Part shown: one piece after another, positions 15,238 to 24,062 of the stretch
How the letters are laid out: each line of letters opens with the position of its first letter
Numbering within the stretch: the first letter of the stretch is position 1
From: Bacteroidota bacterium
Lineage (GTDB): Bacteria; Bacteroidota; Bacteroidia; Flavobacteriales_D; JABDKJ01
Reading direction: 5' to 3'
Assembly: GCA_027621335.1 (NCBI GenBank)
Contig: JAQCAN010000004.1
Coordinates: 1 to 26,934 of the forward strand
Length of the DNA: 26,934 bases
Made by a program: the position numbers and the translations under genes
The notes under the pieces: model-generated
The model's database searches: none
Told to the model about the DNA's origin: nothing
Seen by the model: only the letters and a program-made list of their open reading frames with translations

Positions 15238-17376
15238 TCAGATTTGCCCGACTATGGCCTCATTCACGTTCATGATGTGATCTCCGATCTTCTCGCATTG
15301 GGAGAAGATGTCATTGTAGATCATACTTCCCTGAATGTTCGGGTCTCCTATAGCAATCCGGTCCTGGTATTTTCTGCGCAAGTCATTCCTCAAGGCATTG
15401 ATGGATTTCTCTGCGGATTCTGACTCCTTTAGATCGACTTTCAGATAGTCCATCTCCAAATTGATGTTCATAAGCTCGAAGGCCTTGACCACTTTGTCCA
15501 ACATACTATTCAATTGCTCCCTTTGCTTAGGGTCGAAATAGATTTTCTCCTCCCTCTTGCGTTCCATGCTCTTGGACATCTGGAAGAAGATATCGCCTAT
15601 ACGCTCCAAGTCGTTGATGATGCTAAGCATGCTCCTGACTTCAAGCGTATTGGCTTCAGTGAGTTCGCCCTTGGCCAAACGCTCTAGATACTGGGTGATC
15701 TCCACCTCGAAGCGGTCTGTGATCTCCTCATATTTCGAAATCTTCTTGATCATCTTCTCCCCTTCTTTCTTGGTAGGATCATTCAGGAGAGTCCTGATGA
15801 ACTTGACCATACGTCCAGTGATGGCACCGAATCGGGCAATCTCCTTCTTGGCCTCGAGGAGTCCTAATCCCGGATAAGAGACCACACCACTGCCGATATA
15901 TTTCAGGTTGAACTCCTCATCAGAATCACCTTTGGATTTCACTGTGCGTTCAGCCATTGAAACCAGTTGGGGAACGAACCAGATCAAGAGGACAACATTG
16001 CTGAGATTGAACATCGTATGGAAGAGCGCGATGCCTGAATTGGCCATCTCGTAGTCATCTGTACTGAAATTGTCACCACCGACTAAGAACCCTATCATGG
16101 AAGTGAACCAAGGGAAAACGATCAACATCCATGTGACTCCGATGATGTTGAACAGAGAATGGATCCTGGCGCTGCGTTTCGCATGCACATTGCCTACAGA
16201 GCTAGCAATCTCGGCAGTGATAGTGGTTCCGATATTCTCACCAAGGACCATCGCACAGGCCACATCGAAGGGAATGATGCCTTTGGAGACCAAGGTCAAG
16301 GTAAGCGCCATAGCGGCCGAGGAGGATTGGATCACAATGGTCACCAAAGCACCTAGCAGTACGAACATGACATTGCTCAATACGGGGATGTCCTGATAGT
16401 TGATGAAGAACTGGACGATGGCTGAGTCCTTATCAAGATTCGGGACGGAGTCTTTTAATGCTTGAAGCCCAATGAAGAGTAAGGCAAATCCTATGATGCT
16501 ACTGGAGATCTCCTTGGACTTGGAAAAGCTCATGAAGAGTAATGGAGCTCCAAAGGCAATGAGCATTAAGGCATAGTCCGAGATGTCCACCTTGAACCCA
16601 AGAAGGAGCACCAGCCATGCGGTGATGGTGGTCCCGATATTGGCCCCCATCATCACACCCGCGGACTGACGGAGATTCAGCAGGCCAGCATTCACCAAGC
16701 TCACTGTCATAACGGTGGTCACAGAGGAAGATTGGACTATAGCCGTTGAGAAGAAGCCCGTTAAGACGCCCTTTACACGGTTGGAGGTGATGGAGCCGAG
16801 CATCTGCCTGAGCTTGGTACTGGACGCGCGCTGAAGTCCATCACTCATGGTCTTCATTCCGAAGATGAACAGACCTAAGGACCCGAAGAGAATGAGGAAT
16901 TTAAGAAGGCCCCAACCACGCATGGTCTCAACTTTCACCTTGTCTGACCATGCGATATCAGCCTTGGCAAGGTCTTGTTCAGCGCTCAGGAGAGAAGTAC
17001 TGAACCCCAGATAGATGATATACTTCTCATTCCCGATGAGGTCATTGATCACTGTGTGGGTCTCAGTGGCTGGAATGGGGTCGGTATAGGACCAACTTGA
17101 TTCCATCCCTTTGGCCTCGCGTTTCTGGCCTATCTCTGTGTTGTACCTGATGACCACATAGCTGGTCTCAACGGCATCACAGAGGCTATAGTCCAAGACC
17201 CAGCTGACCTCTGCACCTTCCTCGATACCAAAGGCAGTGATGGTCTTGAACAGGGGATGCCCCTTGGTGATCTCCATGGAGGCTGATTCTGCGGCATTCG
17301 CGGGACTGGCGCTCAGCAATAAGCCCATCCATATAAGGATAAGCTTGAGGGCAGGGACATAACGGACTAACGTCAT
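15238..17376 (-). CDS. Na/phosphate cotransporter family protein with PhoU-like C-terminus
   Basis: The start at ATG 17376 gives 712 residues, beginning with a signal peptide or first TM that ends LLLSASPANAAESA. A longer TTG-start reading adds only four residues. Residues about 30-155 are an extracytoplasmic, beta-rich region (EVSWVLDYSLCDAVETSYVV, TVINDLIGNEKYIIYLGFS), possibly fibronectin-III-like, which most bacterial family members lack. The transporter core follows, with the duplicated family motif seen as AIVQSSSVTT and VIQSSSAAMAL, and with GANIGTTITAWL / GENIGTTITAEI. The last ~190 residues form a PhoU-like helical domain (LSIINDLERIGDIFFQMSKS, SQCEKIGDHIMNVNEAI). Expected role: Na+-coupled phosphate uptake at the inner membrane; substrate not proven by sequence. 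It converges with radA and has its own promoter. Confidence 0.92.
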   Translation of the reverse strand: MTLVRYVPALKLILIWMGLLLSASPANAAESASMEITKGHPLFKTITAFGIEEGAEVSWVLDYSLCDAVETSYVVIRYNTEIGQKREAKGMESSWSYTDPIPATETHTVINDLIGNEKYIIYLGFSTSLLSAEQDLAKADIAWSDKVKVETMRGWGLLKFLILFGSLGLFIFGMKTMSDGLQRASSTKLRQMLGSITSNRVKGVLTGFFSTAIVQSSSVTTVMTVSLVNAGLLNLRQSAGVMMGANIGTTITAWLVLLLGFKVDISDYALMLIAFGAPLLFMSFSKSKEISSSIIGFALLFIGLQALKDSVPNLDKDSAIVQFFINYQDIPVLSNVMFVLLGALVTIVIQSSSAAMALTLTLVSKGIIPFDVACAMVLGENIGTTITAEIASSVGNVHAKRSARIHSLFNIIGVTWMLIVFPWFTSMIGFLVGGDNFSTDDYEMANSGIALFHTMFNLSNVVLLIWFVPQLVSMAERTVKSKGDSDEEFNLKYIGSGVVSYPGLGLLEAKKEIARFGAITGRMVKFIRTLLNDPTKKEGEKMIKKISKYEEITDRFEVEITQYLERLAKGELTEANTLEVRSMLSIINDLERIGDIFFQMSKSMERKREEKIYFDPKQREQLNSMLDKVVKAFELMNINLEMDYLKVDLKESESAEKSINALRNDLRRKYQDRIAIGDPNIQGSMIYNDIFSQCEKIGDHIMNVNEAIVGQI

Positions 17377-17399
17377 AGAGCTCACCAATGGAGGTGGGG

Positions 17400-17432
17400 C
17401 AAATCTAATACCCTAGTCCCACGAAAGGGCAA
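17400..17432 (-). promoter_or_regulatory. Promoter of the Na/phosphate cotransporter gene
   Basis: Minus strand: TTG at 17432-17430, 22 bases, then TAGATTTG (17407-17400), a full match to TAnnTTTG. Transcription starting about 7 bases later would leave a leader of roughly 17 bases before the ATG at 17376, which favours that start. Confidence 0.65.
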
Positions 17433-17488
17433 TGAAGCTAGAAGGGTAACTATTCATTAACAATAGGTCAAGTGCATCACTGTCACGA

Positions 17489-17517
17489 ACAGAGGGAAAC
17501 AGAGGGAAAACAGGGAA
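17489..17517. repeat. Short imperfect tandem repeat (ACAGAGGGAA)
   Basis: ACAGAGGGAA occurs twice in a row at 17489-17508 and a degenerate third copy (AACAGGGAAG) follows. It lies between the end of the dihydrouridine synthase gene and the cotransporter promoter. It may simply be slippage in a purine-rich spacer. Confidence 0.45.
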
Positions 17518-17536
17518 GAAGACCAGGAAAACCGCA

Positions 17537-18535
17537 TCAAGCGATTTCGTAGGATACACCTTGGTATTTGGCCTCTATCACGTCCAATTCAGCATAGATC
17601 TCATCCACTTCCATCGTGCTCACTAAGACCATACGATGATCCTTTATGCCTGGAAGACCCTTGAAATAATTGGTGTAGTGCCTGCGCATCTCCACGATTC
17701 CAAGGTTCGGCCCTTTCCATTCAAGGGACATGTCAAGGTGCGCCTTGCAGGCCGCAATGCGTGCCGACACGTCAGGAGCAGGGAGATGTTCCCCTGTTCT
17801 CATGTAGTGCTTGATCTCATTGAAGATCCATGGATAACCGATACTGGCCCGGCCTATCATGATGCCATCCACACCATAGCGCTCTTTCATCTGTAGAGCT
17901 TTCTCCGGGCTGTCCACATCTCCATTGCCGAAGACAGGGATGTGCATCCTGGGATTCTCCTTAACGGCCGCGATGAGACTCCAATCTGCGTCTCCCTTAT
18001 ACATCTGTTTGCGTGTACGGCCGTGTATGGAGATGGCTTTTATCCCCACGTCTTGCAGTCGCTCGGCCACTTCTACGATATACATGGTATCCTCGTCCCA
18101 GCCCAATCGGGTCTTAACGGTGACTGGAAGATTCACCGCTTTTACGATCTCGGCTGTCATCCTCACCATTTTAGGGATGTCCTGCAGGATGCCTGCACCT
18201 GCTCCTTTGCAGGCCACTTTCTTGACTGGACATCCGTAATTGATGTCAATGATGTCTGGTTTGGCCTGTTCAGTGATCTCGGCCGCTTCTCGCATGTGGT
18301 CGATCTCATTCCCGAAGATCTGGATGCCTACAGGACGCTCATACTCGAAGATGTCCAATTTCTGAACGCTCTTTGCTGCATCTCGGATGAGACCTTCGCT
18401 GGAGATGAATTCAGTGTACATCAAGTCTGCGCCATGCTTCTTGCACAGGGCACGGAACGGAGGGTCGCTCACATCTTCCATGGGGGCCAGCAAGAGTGGG
18501 AACTTTGCGATATCTATGTCACCGATACGTACCAA
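17537..18535 (-). CDS. dusB: tRNA-dihydrouridine synthase (DusB-like)
   Basis: Dus enzymes reduce uridines in tRNA D-loops with FMN and NADPH. The TIM-barrel signatures are complete: FPLLLAPMEDVSDPPFRALC at the start, DINYGCPVKKVACKGAGA with the catalytic Cys in NYGCP, VKTRLGWDED, SIHGRTRKQMYKGDADW, VFGNGDVDS and GIMIGRASIGYPWIF. The start is uncertain. The longest frame begins at 18595 inside polA, and an ATG at 18574 would precede the likely transcription start. Because the promoter TACTTTTG is at 18571-18564, I prefer the TTG at 18535, giving 332 residues that begin VRIGDIDIAKFPLL, as in relatives. No good ribosome site precedes it. It diverges from polA and ends 130 bases before the cotransporter promoter. 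Confidence 0.93.
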   Translation of the reverse strand: MVRIGDIDIAKFPLLLAPMEDVSDPPFRALCKKHGADLMYTEFISSEGLIRDAAKSVQKLDIFEYERPVGIQIFGNEIDHMREAAEITEQAKPDIIDINYGCPVKKVACKGAGAGILQDIPKMVRMTAEIVKAVNLPVTVKTRLGWDEDTMYIVEVAERLQDVGIKAISIHGRTRKQMYKGDADWSLIAAVKENPRMHIPVFGNGDVDSPEKALQMKERYGVDGIMIGRASIGYPWIFNEIKHYMRTGEHLPAPDVSARIAACKAHLDMSLEWKGPNLGIVEMRRHYTNYFKGLPGIKDHRMVLVSTMEVDEIYAELDVIEAKYQGVSYEIA

Positions 18536-18552
18536 GGCGTTCTGAGCAATGT

Positions 18553-18560
18553 TAGATTTG
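18553..18560 (+). promoter_or_regulatory. -7 element of the polA promoter
   Basis: TAGATTTG matches TAnnTTTG fully and lies 21 bases before the polA ATG at 18582, which supports that start over the TTG at 18549. No TTG is seen at the usual -33 distance. Confidence 0.55.
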
Positions 18561-18563
18561 TTG

Positions 18564-18595
18564 CAAAAGTACATTCCATTCATGGCCCAAGACAA
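18564..18595 (-). promoter_or_regulatory. Promoter of the dihydrouridine synthase gene
   Basis: Minus strand: TTG at 18595-18593, 21 bases, then TACTTTTG (18571-18564). Its -33 part lies within the first codons of polA, and its -7 element is 3 bases from the polA -7 element, so the two promoters probably compete. Confidence 0.65.
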
Positions 18596-21365
18596 GAAAA
18601 AGCTATTTCTGCTGGATGCGCTGGCATTGATCTACCGCGCATATTTTGCATTCATCAAGCGGCCTCTGATCAATAGCAAGGGCTTCAACACCTCAGCCAT
18701 GACCGGATTCTTCAACACACTGCATGAGCTCATCACCAAGGAAAAGCCCAGTCATTTGGCGGTTGCCTTTGACACCTTCGCACCAACAGACCGGAGCACG
18801 GAGTTCAGTTTTTATAAGGCCAATAGGGATGAGACCCCTGCCGATATCGTCAATAATATAGAACCCATCAAAGAGATGCTCAGGGCGATGAACATCCCCA
18901 TCATCGAAATGGATGGCTATGAGGCCGATGACCTCATCGGCACTTTGGCGAAGCAGGCCGAGCAAGAAGGCTTCCAGGTCTTCATGGTCACGCCCGATAA
19001 GGACTTCGGCCAATTGGTCTCAGGGAACATCTTCATGTATAAGCCCAAATCGGGATTCAGCCCTCAGGAGACCTTGGGCGTGGATGAGGTCCTGAAGAAA
19101 TGGGACATCGAGCGCATCGAACAGGTCATCGATATGCTGGCGCTTATGGGGGATGCCGTGGATAACATCCCTGGAATCGCAGGAGTAGGACAGAAGACCG
19201 CGCAGAAGTTGCTCAAGGACTATGACAATGTGGAGAATCTGCTGGATAATGCCCATGAACTCAAAGGAAAGTTAAGGGAAAAGGTGGAGCAGGGAAAGGG
19301 GATGGCCTTGGTTTCAAAGATGCTGGCCACCATTATTGTGGATGCACCCATAAAGTTCGATGAGGAGGACGTCATGTTGAGCCCTCCAGATATCGACCGC
19401 CTCTCACAGCTCTTCGATGAGTATGAATTCAGAACCTTGGGGAAGCGCATCCTCGGGGAACAATACAGTTTCGGGTCCACAGGGGGTGCGGGCACGCAGA
19501 TGGACCTTTTCGGTTCGGAAGGGGATAACCCGACTGAGAGCAGCACTCCACTGAAAACATTGGAGGACGTGACACATCATTATCGAATGGCCTCTACCAA
19601 GCCTGCGCGCGAGGCACTCATCAAGGACCTGATGAAGGCGCCTTTGCTCTGTTTCGACACAGAGACCACTGGATTGGATCCTCTTTTGAGTGATGTGGTC
19701 GGGTTATCCTTCAGCATTGAGAGGGGAAAAGCATGGTACGTTCCAGTACCTCGAGGTAAAGAAGAAGCACAGTCCGTCATGGAGGAGTTCAGACCGCTTT
19801 TCGAGTCAGAGAGTATTGCCAAACTGGGGCATAACATCAAGTACGACATGCTCATCCTCATGAATTATGGGATAGAGGTCATGGGCATTATAGAGGACAC
19901 CATGATCGCCCATTACGTCATCGACCCTGAGTCACGACATGGCATGGATTATCTGGCTGAATCCTTCTTGAATTACTCTCCCGTTCCCATATCGGACCTC
20001 ATCGGCAAGAAAGGCAAGGGACAGCGTAACATGAAGGACCTGCAACCCGAAGAGATCAAGGATTATGCGGCAGAGGATGCTGACATCACCTTTCAGCTGC
20101 ATACCACCTTTCAACCCGCTTTGACAGAAAAAGGAGTAGAGTCCTTGTACCGCACCATTGAGGCGCCATTGGTCAAGGTCTTGGCGGAGATGGAGTATGA
20201 AGGAGTGGGACTGGATGTGGACTTTCTCAATGCCTATTCGAAAGAGCTGGAAGGTGAAGCCATAAAAACACGGGATGCCATCTATGGGACTGCTGGAATG
20301 GAATTCAACTTGAATTCCCCAAAGCAGATGGGCGAGGTGCTCTTCGACCGCATGAAGATCCCTTATTCCGGTAAGAAGACCAAGACGGGGCAGTACAGCA
20401 CCAACGAGGATGTCCTGAGCAAGATCGCCCACGACCACCCCATTGCCCATGACATATTGGAATACAGGGAGATCAGCAAGCTGAAGAGCACCTACGTGGA
20501 CGCCTTGCCAGCCTTGATCAATCCGAGAACAGGGCGCTTACACACTTCGTTCAGACAGGCCATTGTCCCCACAGGACGCCTGAGTTCAGATCATCCAAAT
20601 CTGCAGAACATCCCTATCCGCACGGAACGTGGCAAGCGCATCCGTAGAGCCTTCATCCCAGCTTCTCCTGACTTCCTTCTTCTCGCAGCGGACTATTCTC
20701 AGGTGGAATTGCGCATCATTGCAGCCCTATCCAAGGATGAGTCGATGATCCAGGCTTTTCTGGACGGGGTGGATGTCCACGCTTCGACTGCCTCCAAGGT
20801 TTTCAATGTGCCGCTTGAAGAAGTGACCTCGGATCTGAGGCGCAAGGCGAAGGCGGTGAACTTTGGATTGGCCTACGGACAAGGCGCCTTCGGGTTGGCC
20901 CAGAATCTGAACATCTCCCGCACGGAGGCCAAAGAGATCATCGATAATTATTTCGAGAAGTACCCAGGCATACGGACCTACATGGATCAGAGTGTAGCTG
21001 AGGCCAAAGCCAAAGGATACAGCGAGACCATCTTAGGAAGGAAGCGCTACCTTCCGGATATCAATTCAGGGAATCAGGCAGTGAGGGCAGGAGCCGAGCG
21101 GAATGCAATCAACACACCGATTCAAGGTTCAGCAGCGGACATCATCAAGTTGGCCATGATCCATATCCAAGAAGAATTGAAGAAAAAGAAGAGCAAGTCC
21201 AAGATGATCCTGCAGGTGCATGACGAATTGGTCTTCGATGTCCACCGTGATGAACTGGAGGAGGTGAAGTCCATGGTGAAAGACAAGATGAGCCATGCGG
21301 TGGAGCTGGAGGTACCACTTCTGGTAGAGGCAGGAATTGGAAAGAATTGGCTGGAAGCGCATTGA
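18582..21365 (+). CDS. polA: DNA polymerase I
   Basis: The product has 927 residues with three domains in the usual order. Residues about 1-290 are the 5' nuclease (LFLLDALALIYRAYFAF, DGYEADDLIGTLA, VTPDKDFGQLV, GDAVDNIPGIAGVGQKTA). Residues about 345-545 are the 3'-5' exonuclease, and it looks active: CFDTETTGLD, LGHNIKYDM and DYAAEDADITFQL keep the metal-binding acids. The polymerase follows, with motif A DYSQVELRII near 703, motif B RRKAKAVNFGLAYGQ near 752 and motif C LQVHDELVFDVH near 878. The protein therefore proofreads, unlike the Taq or Bacillus-type enzymes. The ATG at 18582 is preferred because the TTG at 18549 lies upstream of the promoter element. The downstream lipoprotein gene begins 87 bases after the stop. 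Confidence 0.98.
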   Translation: MAQDKKKLFLLDALALIYRAYFAFIKRPLINSKGFNTSAMTGFFNTLHELITKEKPSHLAVAFDTFAPTDRSTEFSFYKANRDETPADIVNNIEPIKEMLRAMNIPIIEMDGYEADDLIGTLAKQAEQEGFQVFMVTPDKDFGQLVSGNIFMYKPKSGFSPQETLGVDEVLKKWDIERIEQVIDMLALMGDAVDNIPGIAGVGQKTAQKLLKDYDNVENLLDNAHELKGKLREKVEQGKGMALVSKMLATIIVDAPIKFDEEDVMLSPPDIDRLSQLFDEYEFRTLGKRILGEQYSFGSTGGAGTQMDLFGSEGDNPTESSTPLKTLEDVTHHYRMASTKPAREALIKDLMKAPLLCFDTETTGLDPLLSDVVGLSFSIERGKAWYVPVPRGKEEAQSVMEEFRPLFESESIAKLGHNIKYDMLILMNYGIEVMGIIEDTMIAHYVIDPESRHGMDYLAESFLNYSPVPISDLIGKKGKGQRNMKDLQPEEIKDYAAEDADITFQLHTTFQPALTEKGVESLYRTIEAPLVKVLAEMEYEGVGLDVDFLNAYSKELEGEAIKTRDAIYGTAGMEFNLNSPKQMGEVLFDRMKIPYSGKKTKTGQYSTNEDVLSKIAHDHPIAHDILEYREISKLKSTYVDALPALINPRTGRLHTSFRQAIVPTGRLSSDHPNLQNIPIRTERGKRIRRAFIPASPDFLLLAADYSQVELRIIAALSKDESMIQAFLDGVDVHASTASKVFNVPLEEVTSDLRRKAKAVNFGLAYGQGAFGLAQNLNISRTEAKEIIDNYFEKYPGIRTYMDQSVAEAKAKGYSETILGRKRYLPDINSGNQAVRAGAERNAINTPIQGSAADIIKLAMIHIQEELKKKKSKSKMILQVHDELVFDVHRDELEEVKSMVKDKMSHAVELEVPLLVEAGIGKNWLEAH

Positions 21366-21452
21366 GGAATGTCAGGAGATGAAACTTTAAGGCCAACGGG
21401 ACGTATATCAGGAACAGGCGAAAGCCAAGAACTAAACTTATCAAGGATTATC

Positions 21453-22361
21453 ATGAGCTACAGTAAATCGATTGGATCCAGATGGATCATCATGTTGGGA
21501 GTAATAGGAGGTCTGTTCATCTCCTCCTGTGGGGAATCCTCCACCGATGATGCGATGACCGATGCGAGCGCCATCTCTGAAGGCGCTACGGAGGAACAGG
21601 TCGGACGCGTGAAGAAGATCTTCTACGCCATACCCTCTCCAGTGGAAATGGTCTCGCTGATTCAGGACATGGGTTCCCGATATGACTACTCAGTGCTGAA
21701 CAAAGTAGAGAATCGCACCAAGTACAATACTGCGAAGAGCAAAGCGGTGAACCTCGGCATCTATGGTGCAGACCTGAGTTATACCAGCGTTTTCAATCAG
21801 AATCAAGAGTCCATCCTCTATATGTCCTGCGCGAAGCAATTGGCGGATGACCTCGGGATCTCAGGAGCGTTCTCGGACGCTACGATGGCCAGAGTGGAAG
21901 AGAACTTGGAGAACAGGGATTCATTGTTGCATATCATCACTGAGACGTATTATGAGCTGGATGCCTATCTGAAAGAGAATGACAGGAGCAACATTTCTGC
22001 ACAAGTCATCACAGGGGGATGGCTGGAAGGCCTTTATCTGGCCAGTAAGATGGTAGAGAAGAGTGGAAAGGGCAATGAACTCTCCAGCAGATTGATCGAT
22101 CAGAAATATGCCCTCAAGGATCTCATTGCATTGAATGAAGCTAATAACAAGGATGGCTCCTTAGATGACATCCTCGTGGATTTAAAGGCCTTGGAAAGCG
22201 TCTATGATGGCGCAGACAGTGACAATTCCACAGTGGAGACCAGCGTGGATGCTGACGGAAAAGTCACCTTGGGTGGAGGCCCGGCTGCGACCATGAGTGA
22301 TGCCGCGATGGATGAACTCATTGCATTGGCCAAAGAGATCAGAACAAAATATGTGATGTAA
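21453..22361 (+). CDS. Lipoprotein of unknown function
   Basis: The 302-residue protein starts at ATG 21453; a longer upstream reading (from 21369) would bury the signal sequence. Residues 10-26 form a lipoprotein signal (WIIMLGVIGGLFISSC) with the modified Cys at residue 26. A short acidic linker follows (GESSTDDAMTDASAISEGAT). The rest is predicted largely helical: residues about 45-230 carry patterns such as AIPSPVEMVSLIQDMGSRYD, KSKAVNLGIYGADLSYTSVF and AQVITGGWLEGLYLASKMVE, and the tail has a Gly/Ala-rich stretch before MDELIALAKEIRTKY. I do not recognise a named family. It lies after polA and before a second exported unknown protein with a 46-base gap, so the two may be co-expressed. 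Attachment to the inner or outer membrane is open. Confidence 0.85.
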   Translation: MSYSKSIGSRWIIMLGVIGGLFISSCGESSTDDAMTDASAISEGATEEQVGRVKKIFYAIPSPVEMVSLIQDMGSRYDYSVLNKVENRTKYNTAKSKAVNLGIYGADLSYTSVFNQNQESILYMSCAKQLADDLGISGAFSDATMARVEENLENRDSLLHIITETYYELDAYLKENDRSNISAQVITGGWLEGLYLASKMVEKSGKGNELSSRLIDQKYALKDLIALNEANNKDGSLDDILVDLKALESVYDGADSDNSTVETSVDADGKVTLGGGPAATMSDAAMDELIALAKEIRTKYVM

Positions 22362-22407
22362 GCCCTCAGAAGAAGAGGAAGAGTAGAACGAGAAAATCAA
22401 AAGAGCT

Positions 22408-22839
22408 ATGACACGGAGAATGATCATCATAATGCTAGGCTTGATGTTACCCATCTTGGCCTCCTCACAGTGTAGGAGGTTCACCAAGGTGAGCTGCATA
22501 CCGGCCTTAGGTGAATATGTACCTAACGAGAATTTCAATAGTGCCATCCTGATTCCAGGCGATGAGGCAGAACTCATGATGACCTTCTATGCAGGGCAGG
22601 ACTACAGGGTTCTCATCTGCACGGAGGATATCCTCGGAGAAGTGGGATTCAAACTCACGGATGATGGTGGTAAGACCATCTTCAATTCTGAGAATCTGGA
22701 TGCGGCCTTCATGGATTTCAGTGTGGATCACACGCAGCAGGTCAAAGTGAATTTGACCGTGCCGGACAGAGCCAGTCCCAATAACCTTGTCCACCAAGGT
22801 TGTGCGACAGTTCTTGTAGGATATAAAGAGAAAGGATAG
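22408..22839 (+). CDS. Secreted small protein of unknown function
   Basis: The 143-residue protein has a signal peptide (MIIIMLGLMLPILASS), probably cut before QCRRF. The ATG at 22408 and one four codons later are both possible starts. The mature part of about 123 residues looks beta-rich and has four Cys (CRRFTKVSC near the N-terminus, LICTED, and HQGCATVLV near the end), which could form disulfides after export. Strand patterns such as DEAELMMTFYAGQDYRVLIC and QVKVNLTVPD suggest a compact beta-sandwich. No family is recognised. It follows the lipoprotein gene on the same strand and converges with the cystathionine gamma-synthase gene across 20 bases. Confidence 0.8.
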   Translation: MTRRMIIIMLGLMLPILASSQCRRFTKVSCIPALGEYVPNENFNSAILIPGDEAELMMTFYAGQDYRVLICTEDILGEVGFKLTDDGGKTIFNSENLDAAFMDFSVDHTQQVKVNLTVPDRASPNNLVHQGCATVLVGYKEKG

Positions 22840-22859
22840 CCCTTTTCAGCGAGAGGATA

Positions 22860-24005
22860 TCAAATCGTTTCGAAGGCCTGTTTCAAATCTTGGAGCAGGT
22901 CTTCTACGTTTTCAAGGCCTACACTGAGACGAATCAGCGAATCCACCACTCCCGTTTTCTCACGTGTTTCCTTGGGAATACTGGCATGGGTCATGCTGGC
23001 CGGATGACCGATAAGGGACTCTACCCCACCCAAGCTTTCAGCCAAGGAGAAGAGGTCTGTCGCTGCGCAGAAACGCCTCGCATCCTTCAGTCGGTTACCT
23101 TTCAAAGTAAAGGAGACCATCCCTCCAAAACCAAACATCTGACGCTTAGCGACCAAGTAACCCGGACTATCCTCGAAACCTGGCCAATATATGTTTTCGA
23201 CCTTAGGATGGGACTTCAGGAAACGGGCAACCTCCGCTCCGTTCTCACAGTGACGTTCCATCCGCAGATGTAGGGTCTTGATGCCTCTTAGAACCAAAAA
23301 GCAATCCTGCGGTCCAGGAACGGCTCCACAGGAGTTCTGTAAAGTCGCTAGACGCGCTCCCAATTCATCATCATCCACTACCAAGGCCCCCATGACCACA
23401 TCGCTGTGCCCATTGATGTACTTGGTCACCGAGTGCATGACGATGTCCGCCCCTTGGTCCAATGGATTTTGGAGGTAGGGCGAGGCGAAAGTGTTGTCCA
23501 CAGCTAACAACGCGCCAGCCCCTTTTGCAATAGCCGACATGGCTTTGATATCGATGATGTTCATCATCGGATTGGTGGGGGTTTCCACCCAGATGAGTTT
23601 GGTATTGGCATTGATCAATCCTTTGACCTTCTCCTTATCGGTGAGGGGGTCGAAGTGGAAGGTGATGCCATAGTGCTGCCAGACTGTAGTGAAGATCCTG
23701 TAAGAGCCTCCGTAGAGGTCACTGGTGCTGATGACCTCATCACCAGGCTTCAACAATTTCATGACCGTGTCGATGGCCGCCATTCCGCTTCCGAAGACCA
23801 ATCCATGGCTACCATTCTCCAAAGCCGCAAGGTTCTTCTGCAAGGCATCCCTCGTAGGGTTATGTGTGCGAGAATATTCATAACCTTTATGATCACCCAC
23901 TTCCTCCTGAACATAGGTGGAGGTCTGGTAGATAGGGGTCATGATGGCACCTGTTGTTGGGTCTGGTTCAATACCTGCATGCAGGGCTTTCGTTCCGAAT
24001 TTCAT
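22860..24005 (-). CDS. metB: Trans-sulfuration enzyme, cystathionine gamma-synthase type
   Basis: The 381-residue protein belongs to the Cys/Met metabolism PLP-dependent enzymes. The PLP Lys is Lys195 in HSVTKYINGHSD. Other landmarks are YEYSRTHNPTR, FGSGMAAIDTVM, DLYGGSYRIF, WVETPTNPMM, AVDNTFASPYLQNPLDQGAD and the C-terminal SLGGVESLIGHPASMTHASI and LIRLSVGLEN. Members form cystathionine from an acyl-homoserine and Cys (MetB), or break it down (cystathionine gamma-lyase), and the sequence alone does not separate these well. The call metB is the likelier label but a lyase is possible. The start is ATG 24005, typical of the family (KFGTKALHAGIEPDPTTGA). It converges with the secreted protein gene and follows the UPF0104-type gene on the same strand by 57 bases. 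TACATTTA (24043-24036) is a weak -7 candidate. Confidence 0.93.
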   Translation of the reverse strand: MKFGTKALHAGIEPDPTTGAIMTPIYQTSTYVQEEVGDHKGYEYSRTHNPTRDALQKNLAALENGSHGLVFGSGMAAIDTVMKLLKPGDEVISTSDLYGGSYRIFTTVWQHYGITFHFDPLTDKEKVKGLINANTKLIWVETPTNPMMNIIDIKAMSAIAKGAGALLAVDNTFASPYLQNPLDQGADIVMHSVTKYINGHSDVVMGALVVDDDELGARLATLQNSCGAVPGPQDCFLVLRGIKTLHLRMERHCENGAEVARFLKSHPKVENIYWPGFEDSPGYLVAKRQMFGFGGMVSFTLKGNRLKDARRFCAATDLFSLAESLGGVESLIGHPASMTHASIPKETREKTGVVDSLIRLSVGLENVEDLLQDLKQAFETI

Positions 24006-24062
24006 AAGGGAAAGTAGTTTAGGTCTTAGAGCGGGTAAATGTAGCCCTTCATGATGGAATGA

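Noticed and set aside
17942..18676. Long 244-residue reading frame on the plus strand opposite the dihydrouridine synthase gene
   Set aside because: It is antisense to a clearly conserved enzyme, runs into the polA start and shows no family signature.
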